Shown piece by piece: positions 1 through 12,284 of a stretch of 64,000 nucleotides of DNA. Position numbers and translations under genes: made by a program. Source of the DNA: Trametopsis cervina (lineage: Eukaryota > Basidiomycota > Agaricomycetes > Polyporales > Irpicaceae). The notes under the pieces were generated by a model that worked only from the letters and a program-made list of their open reading frames with translations, was not told where the DNA came from and made no database searches. The stretch lies in assembly GCA_022385755.1 (NCBI GenBank), contig MU278355.1, positions 438,974 through 502,973 on the forward strand, given 5' to 3'. How positions within the stretch are numbered: position 1 is the first letter of the stretch; every line of letters starts with the position of its first letter.

Positions 1-201
1 GAGCAAGAGCGTATCGTGTCCGGGACGCTTGCGGAACTGCTGTCTCAGCCCTCAGAAGCGTTCGGTGAGCCCTTGCACAGCTTAGTCGTTGTGGGAAAGC
101 GTGTGCACCATCTCGAAGTAGAGTACGCCGAGAGTTTCGCCGTGAATCCAGAGAACTGGAGGGCTGTCGCGAGAGATGTGTATGGCTGTGCGTTAGAATA
201 G
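1..201 (+). CDS. DPH5: Diphthine synthase, C-terminal end (partial)
   Basis: An open frame enters from outside the window in frame 1 and ends at TAG 199-201, leaving about 66 residues. The segment FGEPLHSLVVVGKRVHHLE matches the conserved C-terminal block of Dph5, where 'GEPLHSL...GxRxHxLE' precedes the last helix. Dph5 is the cytosolic AdoMet-dependent methyltransferase that methylates the modified histidine of eEF2 in diphthamide synthesis; that role is family knowledge, and the methyltransferase fold itself lies outside the window. The end 'REVARDVYGCALE'-like tail is variable in the family. No intron is visible in this last exon. The next gene starts 257 bases downstream on the same strand. 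Confidence 0.85.
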   Translation, partial: EQERIVSGTLAELLSQPSEAFGEPLHSLVVVGKRVHHLEVEYAESFAVNPENWRAVARDVYGCALE

Positions 202-458
202 ATGTACTATCGTACGATAATAAAAGCTTGTACTTGTACTCAGCTATGTTCATCGTTCAGATGCAACTGAACTGTGCCAAAAACGGTGGTACGCCCGTTG
301 CTGATCCGATAACCGTAGATACCGAGGAAGTGTAGATCATCATTCCCGAAATCTTACCGCCTGGATTCTCAAATCAAGTCCAGTGACTCGTCCATATCTC
401 TCTGCATCGTTCTACAAACCTGACTCAAACACGACTCCTCTGTGAACAACTTACGGTC

Positions 459-2614
459 ATGGCGAGCATTCACGTAGACGAAGCAGCCGGGTCAGACGAC
501 CAGGGCAAAGGTACACCAGAGTCGCCGTATCAGTCCCTCGCATTCGCGCTCTTTACGCATCCAGGTGCATCTTTGCTGATACGCAAGGATGCATCGGCCA
601 CGTACGAGGAGCCGACACAATCCGCACTAAAGAAAGCCAAGAAGGGTGCCGATGGTCTGGAAAAGAAGAAAAAGAAGGCTGAAGAGCTTGCAGAGCGCGA
701 CGCACAGCAGAAGGCGCAGGAGCGTGAACGCAAAGAAAAGCTTATCGAAGAGAGTAAGAAGATCGTCTTGACGGAGGATAGTAGCCTGCCCAAGGCAAAG
801 AAGGTGCGAAAACATATAGAGTGTAATATTCATTCGCGATTAACGAGTCTTGCATAGGCAAAGCTGGGCAATCTTACAGAGCTGCGCTCTCAGCGTGTGC
901 GCGTGTCGGGATGGATACATCGGCTTCGTGATCAAAAGGAGATCATCTTCATTGTCCTCAGAGATGGAACTGGCTTCCTGCAGTGCGTTCTTACGGGACA
1001 AGTGGTGAGTACCTGTGCGCATGTTGCTTCAAAGTGACTTACGATAGGACACAACAAGGCGCAAACATACGAAGCTCTGACATTAACTCTGGAATCTTCT
1101 GTTGAGCTCTACGGCACCCTACAGACTCTTCCGGAAGGCAAGACTGCTCCTGGTGGCCATGAGCTTATTGTCGATTATTGGAAGGTGCTTGGGAGTGCTC
1201 CGGGAGCTGAGGACGCGTTTTCCAACCGCTTGAACGAGGTACATCTATCGATCTCGGTCGCCCTGTTTTTGCAAAGTTCTAACAGCTGGTTTTAGAAATC
1301 GGATCCATCTATTCTCGCCGATTTGAGGCATTTGGTGCTTCGTGGAGAAACCGCGTCTGCCGTACTGAAGCTTCGCGCTGCGTTGTTATCCTCATTCCGA
1401 GACACTTTGGTCTCACATGATCTGCTCGAGGTCACACCACCTTGTCTTGTCCAAACGCAAGTCGAAGGAGGAGCCACGCTTTTCAAGCTTGATTACTATG
1501 GCCAGCCAGCCTTCTTGACGCAAAGCTCCCAACTCTACCTCGAAACATGTTTACCGTCGCTTGGAGACGTTTTCTGTGTTCAGGAGAGTTTCCGTGCTGA
1601 GAATAGGTGTGGTTCTGTCTGCGCATATAACCCTCAATCCGTTGTACTCACATGTCCCCAGTCATACGCGTCGCCACTTGAGCGAGTACACACATCTGGA
1701 GAGCGAGTTGGCATTCATTACGTTTGAAGAGCTGATGAGCCATCTTGAATCAGTCGTATGTGTCCTCACTAGCACGCCGACCACCTCGCAGCTGAGTTTA
1801 CGCTACAGATATGTGAAACAGTAGACAGGCTCCTGGCTAACCCCGCCTCGGCCGCCCTCATCTACCAGCTCAACCCCAACTTCACAGCTCCTGCTCGTCC
1901 CTTCAAGCGACTTGCGTACGTAGATGCTATCAAATGGCTAAACGAGTATGGTATCCAGCACGAGGCCGAAGACGCGGAGGGAAATGTCATCAAAGACGAG
2001 CAGGGCAACGCGAAGATGGTTGACCACGTCGTTGGAGATGATATTGCTGAGGCTGCTGAGCGTCGTATGACCGATATCCTCGGCGTGCCTATCTTCCTTT
2101 ACGGTTTCCCCGCGGAGTTGAAGGCGTTCTACATGAAGAAGATGCCCAAGACCGATGACAGCGAGCACGTCTTCACCGAGAGCGTCGACCTGCTCATGCC
2201 AGGCGTCGGCGAGATAGTTGGTGAGTGCATAGTGTCAATCGATTTAGTAACGACGAGTTAATCACGAACCTTAAGGCGGTTCCATGAGGATTGCAGATGA
2301 GCAGGAATTGCTGGCAGCTTATAAGAAAGAGGGTATAGATCCTTCGCCGTACTATTGGTTCACCGATCAGCGTAAATACGGCACATGCGAACACGGTGGT
2401 TATGGATTGGGAGTGGAGGCAAGTTACAGCTCATTTACGCGGATGTATCTCATCTCATCCTTGATTCTACAGCGGTTCCTGGCATGGCTTGCTAACCGAT
2501 TCACTGTTCGCGAGTGCACCCTCTATCCCAGGTACGTGTATGTTATCTTACCGCTCAAGCATATACTGATTTGTTTTCCCGCTTCTCAGGTGGCCGAGTC
2601 GTGCAACGCCTTAA
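459..2614 (+). CDS. DED81: Asparaginyl-tRNA synthetase, cytosolic
   Basis: Class IIb aminoacyl-tRNA synthetase charging tRNA-Asn in the cytosol. Eight introns were placed by frame and splice sites. Seen in order: an N-terminal extension ([19 protein letters not shown]) followed by a Lys/Glu-rich coiled stretch typical of eukaryotic cytosolic AsnRS; an OB-fold anticodon domain ([14 protein letters not shown] ... [15 protein letters not shown]); and the catalytic core with motif 2 ([19 protein letters not shown]), GVGEIVGGSMR and motif 3 ([20 protein letters not shown]). The last codons are split by an intron and give a short WPSRATP tail where yeast has TGRCTP. Intron 7 (2419-2472) starts with GC instead of GT. 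The ATG at 459 is the first in frame and begins the family's usual N terminus. Length fits the family. Confidence 0.95.
2419..2472 (+). other. GC-AG intron in the AsnRS gene
   Basis: The junction reads GAG|GCAAGT...CTACAG|CGG. Only this GC donor joins GLGVE to [10 protein letters not shown] in frame, as AsnRS homology demands. AG|GCAAGT is the normal strong-context GC-AG donor, so the major spliceosome would probably process it. Confidence 0.75.
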
Positions 2615-2806
2615 AGTGGGGATGAATCATGTAATGTAGTTATAGCGTTGTTGATGAGTGATTAATGAGATTGTAAATAGATGAAAATGAATATAGTGTA
2701 CTAAATCATGCAGATGGTGTCAGAGATTAGCAAACCAATATATCCCTTGCAAGCCCCAAGCTTGTGACTCCCGTGAATATGAGAAAACCAGGTAATGGAA
2801 GCTGGG

Positions 2807-5146
2807 CTAGTCGCTGTCCAGAATGAACGGTGCGCTCTTGATCTTGCCACGCGGTTCGCCCGTCTCCCTATTTACTCGAGGTTTGTATTTCTTACGCTTC
2901 CGCACTGTCTGTTCACCGTCGTCCGACTGGCCTCGTTGCCGTTTGGTTCCAGGTTGTGCGACGACGAGGTCCGCGTCCTCCGGAGATGGCTCAAAAGTGA
3001 GCCATAGTCTCCTCTCATCGGCCTCCCCCTGCGTTGCATCTTCCGCATCCAGCTGGTCCTCGTCTGCAAGTTCTGCATCAAGCTGTTCCTCGTCCGTATC
3101 GGATGATAAGATGTCGTCGTCGGCTGATGTGGTACCAATCGGCAGGATATTGGCCCAGGGGATATGGAAATGTATAGAGTGTGTAGAGTCTGGGGCGCGA
3201 GCTTGACCAGGTAGATTGACAACAGGCGGAGATACGACTCGATGGAGAGGTAATGTTCTGATGAAGGAGCTTGTAGGCGCGTCTTGTTCATCGTCAGCCT
3301 CAAAGCCATCATACTGTTCTGCGCTCCTAGAGGCAATACGGATCTGCCTCGCCGTCGAACGTTCCGGTGCAGACTCCGAATCGGTATCCTGTTCACTAGA
3401 TGATTCGCCCTCAGCTGGAATATCAAGTCGTTGCGGCAGACTCCCGAAGTGAGCTTGGACGTCGTATTTCTTGTCGGATAGAAGAGACAGGGCATGTGCA
3501 ACATTAGCTGCCGTGACGACCTGTTTCACGATAAGAAAGATGATTGCATGCCGCGGTGTGTCAGGGACTCACTTGGCTTTCTGCGAGACGCCATGCTTTG
3601 GTTTGGGTTTTCGCTACCATTTCCTGCTCTCTGGAGACTATACTCTGTCGTACGAGCTTCGATGTGAACTCCGCAACTGAACTCTGTAGGCTCTTGATAA
3701 CGCTTGCCGCAATCTCTGAGCTGACATCTTCCGAGACGTCATGGAGTTGAGCATACGTCCTACGCGTCAAAAGTGAGTGTCCCAAAAGCATTGGTCTTGA
3801 ACATTTAACACTTACCGCATAAGCCTGCTCAGGGTAGCCAGATGAAACAGCCCTAGGCCTTCCTGCTGTAGGCGTACTGCATCGATCCCCAGAGACTCGA
3901 ATTGCTCCCGGATCTTGTACGGTAGTGTTTTCCCCGATGAGTGGCCATGAAAAGTCGCTTGATCTCCTCCTTCTGGGATGTCATCTGGAACGTCGCCTGC
4001 TTGTTTCGACTTTCTACCGGGCTTTAATCGCGTCAGGCTCTGATCGACAGCCTTCCCTGTCTGCTCGGCTCGTTTTCGGCGCATGTACAATCTCTTGCGC
4101 AGACGTTTTCGAGAGGCAGGTGAAAGCGTAACATCCTCTGCCGGTAAACTAGCAACTGCAGCCTCATCAAGCGGCGCGCCCGGTAGCTGCCCTCCTGAAT
4201 GGCCGGGAATGTTGCCGTCGCCGTTGGTCTGTGGCTGTTGGATAGCTGAACCCTCCCGATCCGACAGTTCTGCTGGTGCCGATTCGCTGCCCTGTCGGCT
4301 CTGTCGGCTAGAGCTCTGAGCAACAGACCACCCCTCCTCGTCCTCGCGCAAGACGGTATCAATCACTCGTAACAGAGTAGAATCTAGGTGCCGCAGCTCA
4401 TCTTCAACCTCCCAGTCCGCATTTCTTCCATTGAGCCACTCTTTGAACTGGGCTTTTCTAGCTTTCTCGCCTTCGCGATCTCGTTGCATATCCGCCGTTC
4501 GTGCAGTACCCTTTTTCGCTCGAATTGATTGCTGTTGAGCTCGTATCTCCTCGGCGCGGGAGCGCTCCAGCCCGTTTAATAAGATCGTAGGCTCCAGCGC
4601 AGTCACCAACTCCGCCAGGCCGTCCTCATAGCACAACCATTTGTCCGAGACTTCGTGTGCAGCAGGGTGGTCTTGGCGAGCAAGCGACGTAAACTTAAGC
4701 CCAGTAGAGGAAGAGGCGCTGTTTGGATTGTGTAAAGCTTCCTCGAGCATGTGCAGGTACAGACATACGTCAGTCAGTGTCTTCGTCCCGACTTCCTGTG
4801 CTATGAGGTCAGGCCGAAAGCGTGAACAAGTAGCGAGTGCATGGAAGAAGCGATCCTTTTCTTCCCCTGTCCAGTATGAGTTGGGTGGAAAGTAGGATGG
4901 AAGTGAGCTGGAAGAGGGATCATGTCCTATTAAGTGTTGTAGGACTCGGCCCGTGTGTTCATGAAGGTGGAGGATGTACCGCGAGATACGTTTGCTTTCG
5001 TCGTCGTCGCGATTCGACTCTGGCTCGAGGGTACTTGTGTCACTTGTGGACATGTAATCACGCAAAATGTAACTTTGAGACTGGATCCGTTTCCTGCAGA
5101 CGATGACCTTGTGAGTGAGCTGCTCTTCATGAACTAGGCCTGTCAT
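2807..5146 (-). CDS. SANT plus histone-fold protein, Rrn5-like (RNA polymerase I UAF subunit)
   Basis: Three exons are joined by introns near 3760-3815 and 3530-3580 (minus-strand GT-AG; frames agree). A SANT/Myb-like segment (YWTGEEKDRFFHALATCSRF, then DLIAQEVGTKTLTDVCLYLH) lies about 70-120 residues in. Next come a basic region, then a helix-strand-helix array (TYAQLHDVSEDVSSEIAASV ... VTAANVAHALSLL) that looks like a histone fold, an acidic Ser/Glu-rich stretch and a basic tail (RKRKKYKPRV). SANT plus histone fold is the known layout of Rrn5, a subunit of the upstream activating factor at rDNA promoters. This is inferred from architecture, not close identity. First in-frame ATG after the upstream acceptor is 5146; 5053 (MSTSDTS) is an alternative start. 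The gene is divergent from the ERV2-like gene, sharing about 260 bp. Confidence 0.6.
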
Positions 5147-5408
5147 ACCGTCTGGGGCCTGTTTGCCATGTCCTCCTAGATTTTGTACCACCACCTACAG
5201 CTCCACGTATCTAGCATACCATAAGAGATCGTGTCTCAAAGGAACTCACTCGGGCTGCGCCTCGACTCGAAGGTGGTGGCTGGGAGCAAAAAATCACAGG
5301 CAAATACAAGAGCGCTTATAATTTAGAGCAAGCTACAGGCGCTTGAGGAAGCCTTGATCAACTTGGAGCCTCAATTCCACATTATAGCTGTACATCCACG
5401 CTCTCCCC

Positions 5409-6379
5409 ATGATCTCACGATTCACAAAAGCGTTCTTGTTTATTGTGTTATGTCTTGTGCGTGGCTGACTTGTGAGATAGACATATAGCAGTGCTCATCG
5501 CCATGGACTTCCTAGTTCCTTCTGTCGTCCCTTGTCATGCTACATCCGCCGTCACGAGCGTATATGGACCCATGGACGGGAGACTTGTTCGGTGAGGGCG
5601 GTGTGGAGAAGGATCTGCACGCCAAACCACCCTCAGATGATGTTTCACGAGTCGCGCAAGGCGGAGTTATTATGGGGAAATTGGGCAACGCAACTGCAAA
5701 GTGCGTATCGTTCTCGTTCATAAGTTGATATCGTGTTGAAGTGTGTATTCCAAGAGCTGAACTCGGTCGCGCTACTTGGAAGTTGATGTATGCCCTATTT
5801 TTTCCCATTTCTGCCCACTTTGACAATCTCTGTCAGCCACACCATGACACTGCGTTACCCAGAGGTAAGAGCTATATTCGTACGTCTTGGCGCTAGCTTT
5901 CATGGCGATCAAGACACCTACACAAGACGAGAGAGATGCTTTGGATAATTACTTCCATCTTCTTTCGCGCCTTTACCCATGTGGAGAGTGTGCCACAGAA
6001 TTTCAGCAATTGCTCAAGAAGTACCCGCCGCAGGTATGGAATAGTAGCCTTTTTGAGTTCTCACGCTAACTGGAATACACCGACAGACTTCTTCGCGTAG
6101 AGCTGCTGCGACATGGTATGACCGTCGTCGTTATTTTGATGTCTCGCGTCGCTGAAGTGATCGCGCAGGCTTTGCTTTGTTCACAACCAAGTAAACGAGC
6201 GGCTTCATAAACCAGAATTCGATTGTGCGAATCTAGATGCAACGTATGACTGTGGGTGCGGAGACGACCCTCTCACAGAGTCGAAAGGCGCAGCGATAAA
6301 AGCCGACCTTGGGGACCCCGAGGACGATCTCAGCAAAGACCGGTTAACTGGTGTCGGTCTTATCAAGGGTGGCCGATGA
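5409..6379 (+). CDS. FAD-linked sulfhydryl oxidase, ERV2-like
   Basis: Thiol oxidase of the Erv/ALR family, which transfers electrons from protein thiols through a CxxC pair and FAD to oxygen. Exons assemble to a protein with an N-terminal hydrophobic anchor (FTKAFLFIVLCLFLLSSLVM), then a flexible linker, then the Erv fold: GRATWKLIHTMTLRYPE, RLYPCGECATEFQQLLKKYP (active-site CGEC), TSSRRAAATW, and LCFVHNQVNERLHKPEFDC. The HNxVN motif binds FAD. The signal-anchor suggests the ER form (ERV2) rather than mitochondrial ERV1; that is an inference. Five short introns are needed. The first splits the anchor, so the N terminus is the least certain part. The short C-terminal tail after DCG is acidic and unlike yeast Erv2. 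Confidence 0.87.
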
Positions 6380-7064
6380 AGTAATCCCCTCACAGACAGC
6401 ACGTATTCTCCGGACATGCATATCTTATTCATCTTCTTAATCGCGGCTTGCTTTCAATCAGGTTCCTTCTGATAATCGAACTGGCGCACGATGTTCTCAA
6501 TATTCCGCAGATCGTGTATCCTGGGAGTGATGCCAAGCACAGTAGCTATCGCTCGCGAGGCGACAATTGCTACAGCCGTGAAGCAGCTACATGTCTTCCT
6601 GCGAGGTTGCCTGCCGTGCGGGCATCCGAGAGTCGTGCCAATGTTGATTACTTACGTTCAGTTTGCCCTGAGCCGGGCGCCAATGCTTAGATCGAGAGCC
6701 TAATCGAAAGTCAAAATGAATATGAATTAGATGTTCCTTCCACAATGATGCTTTCATTTGGTTCTGCTACTGTACCACCGTACTTAGCTGAGCTTGTCTA
6801 CACTCCGTTCAATGAGTAGCTCACACTTTTCACGCCAAGCAACCGCACAAGTCATCATGTATATGACGTTCCAAAAATAACCGCGTTTGAGACACGGTTG
6901 ATCATCATAGCCCTTCCGAACGGTTTTGTGAGGTTTCCATGCTACGTACCTTGTTCCCTCCCCTCATCTTCATCATCCTCTCGCGTTGTTGTGCTGTGGC
7001 ACAACCTCCCTCTCTTTTATATAGCTGTCGTTCACTTCACACATTCTTTTCAAGCCAAAGCAAA
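6380..7064 (+). promoter_or_regulatory. Intergenic region with TATA box of the TOS1-like gene
   Basis: No coding sequence recognised. The box TTTTATATAG at 7015-7024 lies about 40 bases upstream of the ATG at 7065 and is followed by a pyrimidine-rich leader. This suits a strongly expressed wall-protein gene. Confidence 0.5.
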
Positions 7065-8247
7065 ATGTTCATTTCCCTCGCTTGCGCCATCGCCTCCATG
7101 GCCCTTGTCGCCCAAGCCGACGTCGTACCCAACAACCTCGTAGCCACTTCCACCACAGGTGCCCTCAGCGCGTTGAAATACACCAATGTTGGTACCACTG
7201 GCACTTACGATCAGGTTACCGACATGATCCCCGGTACATGGCCATCGTGTACCGCGAATCCCTCCTGCATCAAGACCACAAAGACTGTCAGCGGTCCCCT
7301 CGCTCCGTTTGATGAGGAGTTCAGCTTCCACTTCCGTGGCCCAATGAACTTGTATAACATTGCGGTCTACCAGCCTACCAACACCACGGGTGCGACATGG
7401 AAGAAAGTAAGTTCATGGGCCCCCAACCAACAACCTGACAATATGGTATTTATGAACAATATGGGTGGCGGAGCTTCCGGTATCTGGACCAGTACGCTCT
7501 AAAATTTATCTTTTTCAATTATCTAATAGCTAATAAATTCTCCAGTATGTGGAGGGAATAGTCAGTCTTATGCTAACGGCGATTGGACCGGAACCGTTGC
7601 GACACCCAATGCCGACCTTTACTCCGGATACCTCCAGCCTGCCAAAGAAATTGTATGTTGCCTTTGACACGATTTTGTACGGTGTATTGACTATTATTCC
7701 CTAGAACATTATGACTGCGGCCAGCTGCTCCGACGGCACATGCGACGGCTTCTCTCGTGGGACAGCCAACCACGGCTGGGGTGGCTCGAGGATGATCGTC
7801 ATCGACTATGATATGCCCTCGGACCCGAGCGCTTTATCCGCTATCTGGTCTCTCAACGCGCAAGTTGCGCGCGCTGCACAATACGGCTGCAACTGCCGCG
7901 GCGAGGGCGTGCCAGGTGGATGTGCGGAACATGACATCGCGGAGACCCTCACGCCCAACTCTCCTAAAGCCATCTCTGAAATCTACACCCCCAAGGGAGC
8001 GACAGGGTCCGGTGACGGAGCATGGTTCGCCCGTCCCACCAGTGGCCGCGCCACTATCACTGCCATATACGACGTCAAGACGGACACCATCACAACTGTC
8101 AACCTCAGCGGCTTCGACTACACACAGTCTCAACTTCCCAGGAGCATGATCGATGGTTATATCAACGCCCCTGGCATGGTTGTTAACTTTGGCACGAACA
8201 AGCGCAGCATGGCCAGGTCCCTTTTCAACCACCGTCGCCACCACTGA
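7065..8247 (+). CDS. TOS1-like secreted cell-wall protein
   Basis: A signal peptide (MFISLACAIASMALVAQA) is followed by a glycine-rich N-terminal domain (families DUF2403) and the C-terminal TOS1-like domain (DUF2401), recognised by ICGGNSQSYANGDW, GWGGSRMIVIDYDMP, WSLNAQVARAAQYGCNCR and CAEHDIAETL. Members are wall-bound or secreted putative glycoside hydrolases acting on beta-glucan in yeast and filamentous fungi; activity is not proven by sequence. Two introns: one near 7493-7545 (splitting ICGG) and one near 7652-7705. The tail NHRRHH is His-rich and no GPI signal is visible, so it is probably secreted or glucan-bound. The ATG at 7065 directly opens the signal peptide; an upstream in-frame Met at 6939 would bury it. 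Confidence 0.88.
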
Positions 8248-9823
8248 AACTCGTGGTCCGCATGCATACCCCGTGATTAAATTACCACTATAATTATTGG
8301 GTGTATTCTCTCCTTTGTATTCCATTCCTCTTCTCTCACCTGCTTTCTGAGTCGCTAGATGCCGACCGCGCTTGATGTCGTTGCTTCCTTCCCTGTCCCA
8401 AGCGGGCAGATGTTTCACGTTCATCTCCGTCCTTCCATTCCATTCACCGTATCATCTTGGTGCTAGAAGCCCTTACATCTTAGCTGTAGAGTCCAGCTGC
8501 TTAAAATCCCAGTTGATCTACCCCTTATACTTTACGTGGGCTTTTTGCGATGATCGTGTGAGGCTATCTCACATCCTTTTAGTGCGTCCTTTCACAGGCG
8601 TAGGCCGCCTGACTGTATTGCCCTGCTAATAATGGTCTGTGAGAAATGGTGCATATGCTATAGGGGCATTGAAGGTAAATATGTGCATTTACTGATGATC
8701 AGACGTATGCTCTGTCATCCTAGTCCTTCTGGTCGCATCGTTATGCTTTTGGTCCCTCGGAATTGGCGTTGCGGGCACTTGCATGCATGCCAGGTGATCG
8801 GGCACGTTCTGGTGTGCTGACACAGACTGCGAGAGTCTCACTACGCCAAGAAAGCCTTCGTTTCCAAACTCACGAATATCTCCAACACCCATTGCGCCGA
8901 AATCTTCATGTCTTTCGTCACAACACGATTAAGTGAGAACCCTCGAAAGCTATTATCAAGTGCCCGTCCGTGGCCGTAGAACGGATCACTTAACAGTCGA
9001 CCCGTAAATTACCAGTAGCCGGCAGATAGTATACACTGTAACGTGGCGAAGCATCGTGTGCATGAAATGCGTGCGTGAAAGAACTTTAGCCGTTCTCGGC
9101 AGACGAAGGCTGCCAGCAGAAACGCGGTGTGTTGTGCGTGCTATTGGCTGCTTAATGCCGCGCATCTGTCCTCCAAGGCTCAACGTGTTGATACACACCC
9201 TTTGGGGACGATGATCGTGATATTTGTCCGAACATAGTTCGCTGCTAGATCGAGGGTTGTTTCTGAGTACGGTTATCTCGTGTTGGGTGGCCTGTACTTT
9301 ACGTAGCCATCGCCTTCGACAACAGTTCTGCGGCGTTGTTTGAATACCGCACGCTGGGGTAGCGCACTTGCAAACATCCAGGATATGATAGTAATCTGTC
9401 CGTCCCTTCAGTTGATAACATCTTGAAGCATTTCCTAGCGTAGAAATGTCTACACAGGTGCCAATCATCGTACCATCAGATCTTAATTATACTCGGGGAT
9501 CTCAGAAGCTGATTGCGAAACGCCTATCGGGATAACGCACACGTGATCGTTATCGACTAGCGTATATATTTCGCCATTTTTCCTCTCACTTTTCCCCAGT
9601 ACCACCGTCCTCCCCCAGTGACAACGCGTACTACTCTTGCTCAAGTTTCTGCTCAAGCCTTCGTCTAACCTCTCACCCCCCCTCTCGTGCATGTTCTCCA
9701 ACCAGCTTGGAAGCACACACAATCCTCACCGCGGCAACAAACATACCTGCGGCGACGCTCTAAGATTCTGCTTCTAATTTCCCTTTCGTCGCATCGTCTA
9801 TAAAACTCTTCAACTCATAAACA
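8248..9823 (+). promoter_or_regulatory. Long intergenic region with TATA box of the inositol-3-phosphate synthase gene
   Basis: About 1.6 kb without a supportable gene. The longest frame (minus strand, 8986-9468) has no family features and Cys/Arg-rich random composition. A TATAAAA box at 9799-9805 is 25 bases from the ATG at 9824, preceded by a C/T-rich tract. Confidence 0.5.
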
Positions 9824-11592
9824 ATGGCCCCCACTTACTCTTCCGGATTGAACACTCCCGAGTCCGAGCTGGAGTCAATCCTCCCCGTTCATCCCACTTC
9901 TGCACGTCGTCCCCATTCCATCGTCGTGCAGTCGGAAAACACCTCTTACTCTGACGAGTACATCACATCGAGGTTCACTCATCGTGGTGCTGATGTCGTC
10001 GTTACCGATGGTCAGTTCCTCGTGAAACCGACCGCCAAGCCCTTCGAGTTCCAGACTGCCAGGAAGGTCTCCAAGACTGGGTAAGCTTCTCCGTTCGTTA
10101 TGTGCTGGCATATTCTTATGCGGTCAATCGATCAGTCTCTTGATGGTCGGTATTGGTGGCAACAATGGCACTACCCTTTGCGCCGCTGTGCTTGCCAATC
10201 GCCACAACATCAACTGGCACACCAAGGAGGGCGTGCAGCAGCCCAACTATATTGGCTCTATGCTGCGTGCGTCCACCGTGCGCCTTGGTGCCGACCCCGT
10301 CACTGGCAAGGATGTTCACGTCCCTGTTTCCGACGTGCTCCCGATGGTTCACCCCAACGACCTGGTTCTTGGTGGTTGGGACATCTCCGGCCTCCCGCTC
10401 GACCAGGCTATGAAGCGTGCGCAGGTCCTTGACTATGACTTGCAGCGCCAGGTTGCTCCTCTCATGGCCCAGCTCGGTAGCCCTCTTCCGTCCATCTACT
10501 ACCCGGACTTCATCGCTGCCAACCAGGAGGCTCGTGCGGATAATGTCATCCCAGGCACCGATAAGCAAGCCCACCTTGAGCACATCCGTGCCGATATCCG
10601 CAAGTTCAAGCAGGATAACGGTCTTGACCGTGTTGTTGTCTTCTGGACTGCCAACACCGAGCGTTACAGCGACATCATCGCCGGCGTGAACGACACCGCG
10701 GACAACGTCCTCGCTGCCATCAAGGCTTCCCACTCCGAGGTCTCCCCTTCCACCCTGTTTGCCGTCGCCGCCATTCTCGAGGGAGAGCCATTCGTCAACG
10801 GCGCTCCCCAGAACACATTCGTCCCTGGTGTCATCGAGCTTGCTGAGCGCGAGAAATCTTTCATCGGTGGCGACGATCTCAAGACCGGCCAGACGAAGTT
10901 GAAGTCTGTCTTCGCTGAGTTCCTTGTCAACGCCGGTATCAAGCCCCTCTCCATCGCGTCTTACAACCATCTCGGCAACAACGACGGCCACAACTTGTCT
11001 GCTGAGCCCCAGTTCAAGAGCAAGGAGATCAGCAAGAGCAGCGTCGTTGACGACATGGTCGGCGCGAATGCTTTGTTGTACAAGCCGGCTGAGGAAGGCG
11101 CTGTCAAGGGTACCAAAGCTGCTAAGGGCGAGCATCCCGACCACGTTATCGTTATCAAGTACGTTCCCGCCGTCGGAGACTCCAAGCGCGCCATCGACGA
11201 GTACTACTCCGAGATCTTCTGTGGTGGTCGTTCGACTATCAACATCTTCAACGAGTGCGAGGTAAGGCTAACATCTGGTTTGGTGTCTCACTCGTTGCTT
11301 ACCAATTTTGTAGGATTCGCTTTTGGCCACGCCTCTCATCCTTGATCTCACGATCTTGACTGAGCTGCTCACGCGTGTCCAATACCGTGATGCGTCCGCA
11401 GATGCCGAGTTCAAGCCCCTCTACTCGGTCTTGTCTCTGTTGTCCTACATGCTGAAGGCTCCCCTTGTCAAGCCCGGTACCGATGTCGTCAACAGTCTCA
11501 ACAGGCAGCGCAACGCTCTCGAGGCGTTCTTGAAGGCCTGCATTGGTCTGGAAGGAAGCAGCGACTTGTTGCTCGAGACACGTATCTGGTAG
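9824..11592 (+). CDS. INO1: Inositol-3-phosphate synthase
   Basis: NAD-dependent cyclisation of glucose 6-phosphate to inositol 3-phosphate, first step of inositol lipid synthesis, in the cytosol. Three exons: 9824-10080, 10136-11261 and 11314-11592. Hallmarks in order: NAD-binding [107 protein letters not shown] and [15 protein letters not shown] end ([12 protein letters not shown]). About 550 residues, the normal fungal length. The codon use is strongly biased to C-ending codons relative to neighbours, which suggests high expression. A TATAAAA box lies 25 bases upstream of the ATG, close for a eukaryotic promoter. Confidence 0.97.
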
Positions 11593-12284
11593 AGGACAAT
11601 GTGTGATCTGTTGGTGTCGTTAGCCGTTCATGAAAGAAATGTCATAGACAGTACGGACCATCTATCTGGTCTTGCTTCATATACTCCGTCCAATGATATA
11701 CTAGCGTTGCCTTTGTGATTTTAATGCGAGGTGGTACTTGATACAGTATATGAGAAAGTTGTCGAAGATTGTCTGTCCCCGGGGGCGGCGTCTGACGTCG
11801 GTGATGATACACACACATCATGGAGAGCAAACACGCCTGAGATGCGGTGAGTAAACAAAATAAAACGGATCGCTGTTTAAACGCGGTTACTTATGTCATA
11901 ATTCCAGTTACTGTAGTGGCGGCAGCATACCCTCTGCGATAGCGTCCATTGGTCTGCCCCTGTATCTTCCGGGTTAGCACCGATTATGATCGTCCGACCA
12001 GAGCTTCTTCTAAAACCTCCCTGAATTGGGCGTAGAACGAGTTTTGACAGGTTAGACGGCCTCGGTTAGTCGCCCTTTTGCTCCCCGAGCTGTCTACTGC
12101 TGTCATTACTCATCACTCATCAATTTTCGCTCGCTGTGTCCGATGCCCTGCGCAGACTCAAAAGATCGGAATGGAGACGGCTGGTCCGTTACAACCGACG
12201 TAGCCGGGTATTTGACCATGAACCAATATATGCTATTGCTCCGGCGACCCCGCTACCGATTCCTCTCCTCCCTTCCTTACAGCA
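11593..12284. other. Intergenic region, no gene seen
   Basis: This is the 3' flank of the inositol synthase gene and the 5' flank of the MFS gene. Short overlapping frames at 12136-12360 have no recognisable content. A pyrimidine-rich stretch lies just before the MFS start. Confidence 0.4.

Noticed and set aside
8986..9468. 160-codon minus-strand frame before the inositol synthase gene
   Set aside because: No family features or hydrophobic/charge patterning; Cys, Arg and Thr-rich random composition. No splice partners.
10116..11144. Long minus-strand frame (342 codons) opposite INO1
   Set aside because: Antisense shadow of a strongly codon-biased gene; long antisense frames arise from GC-rich third positions.
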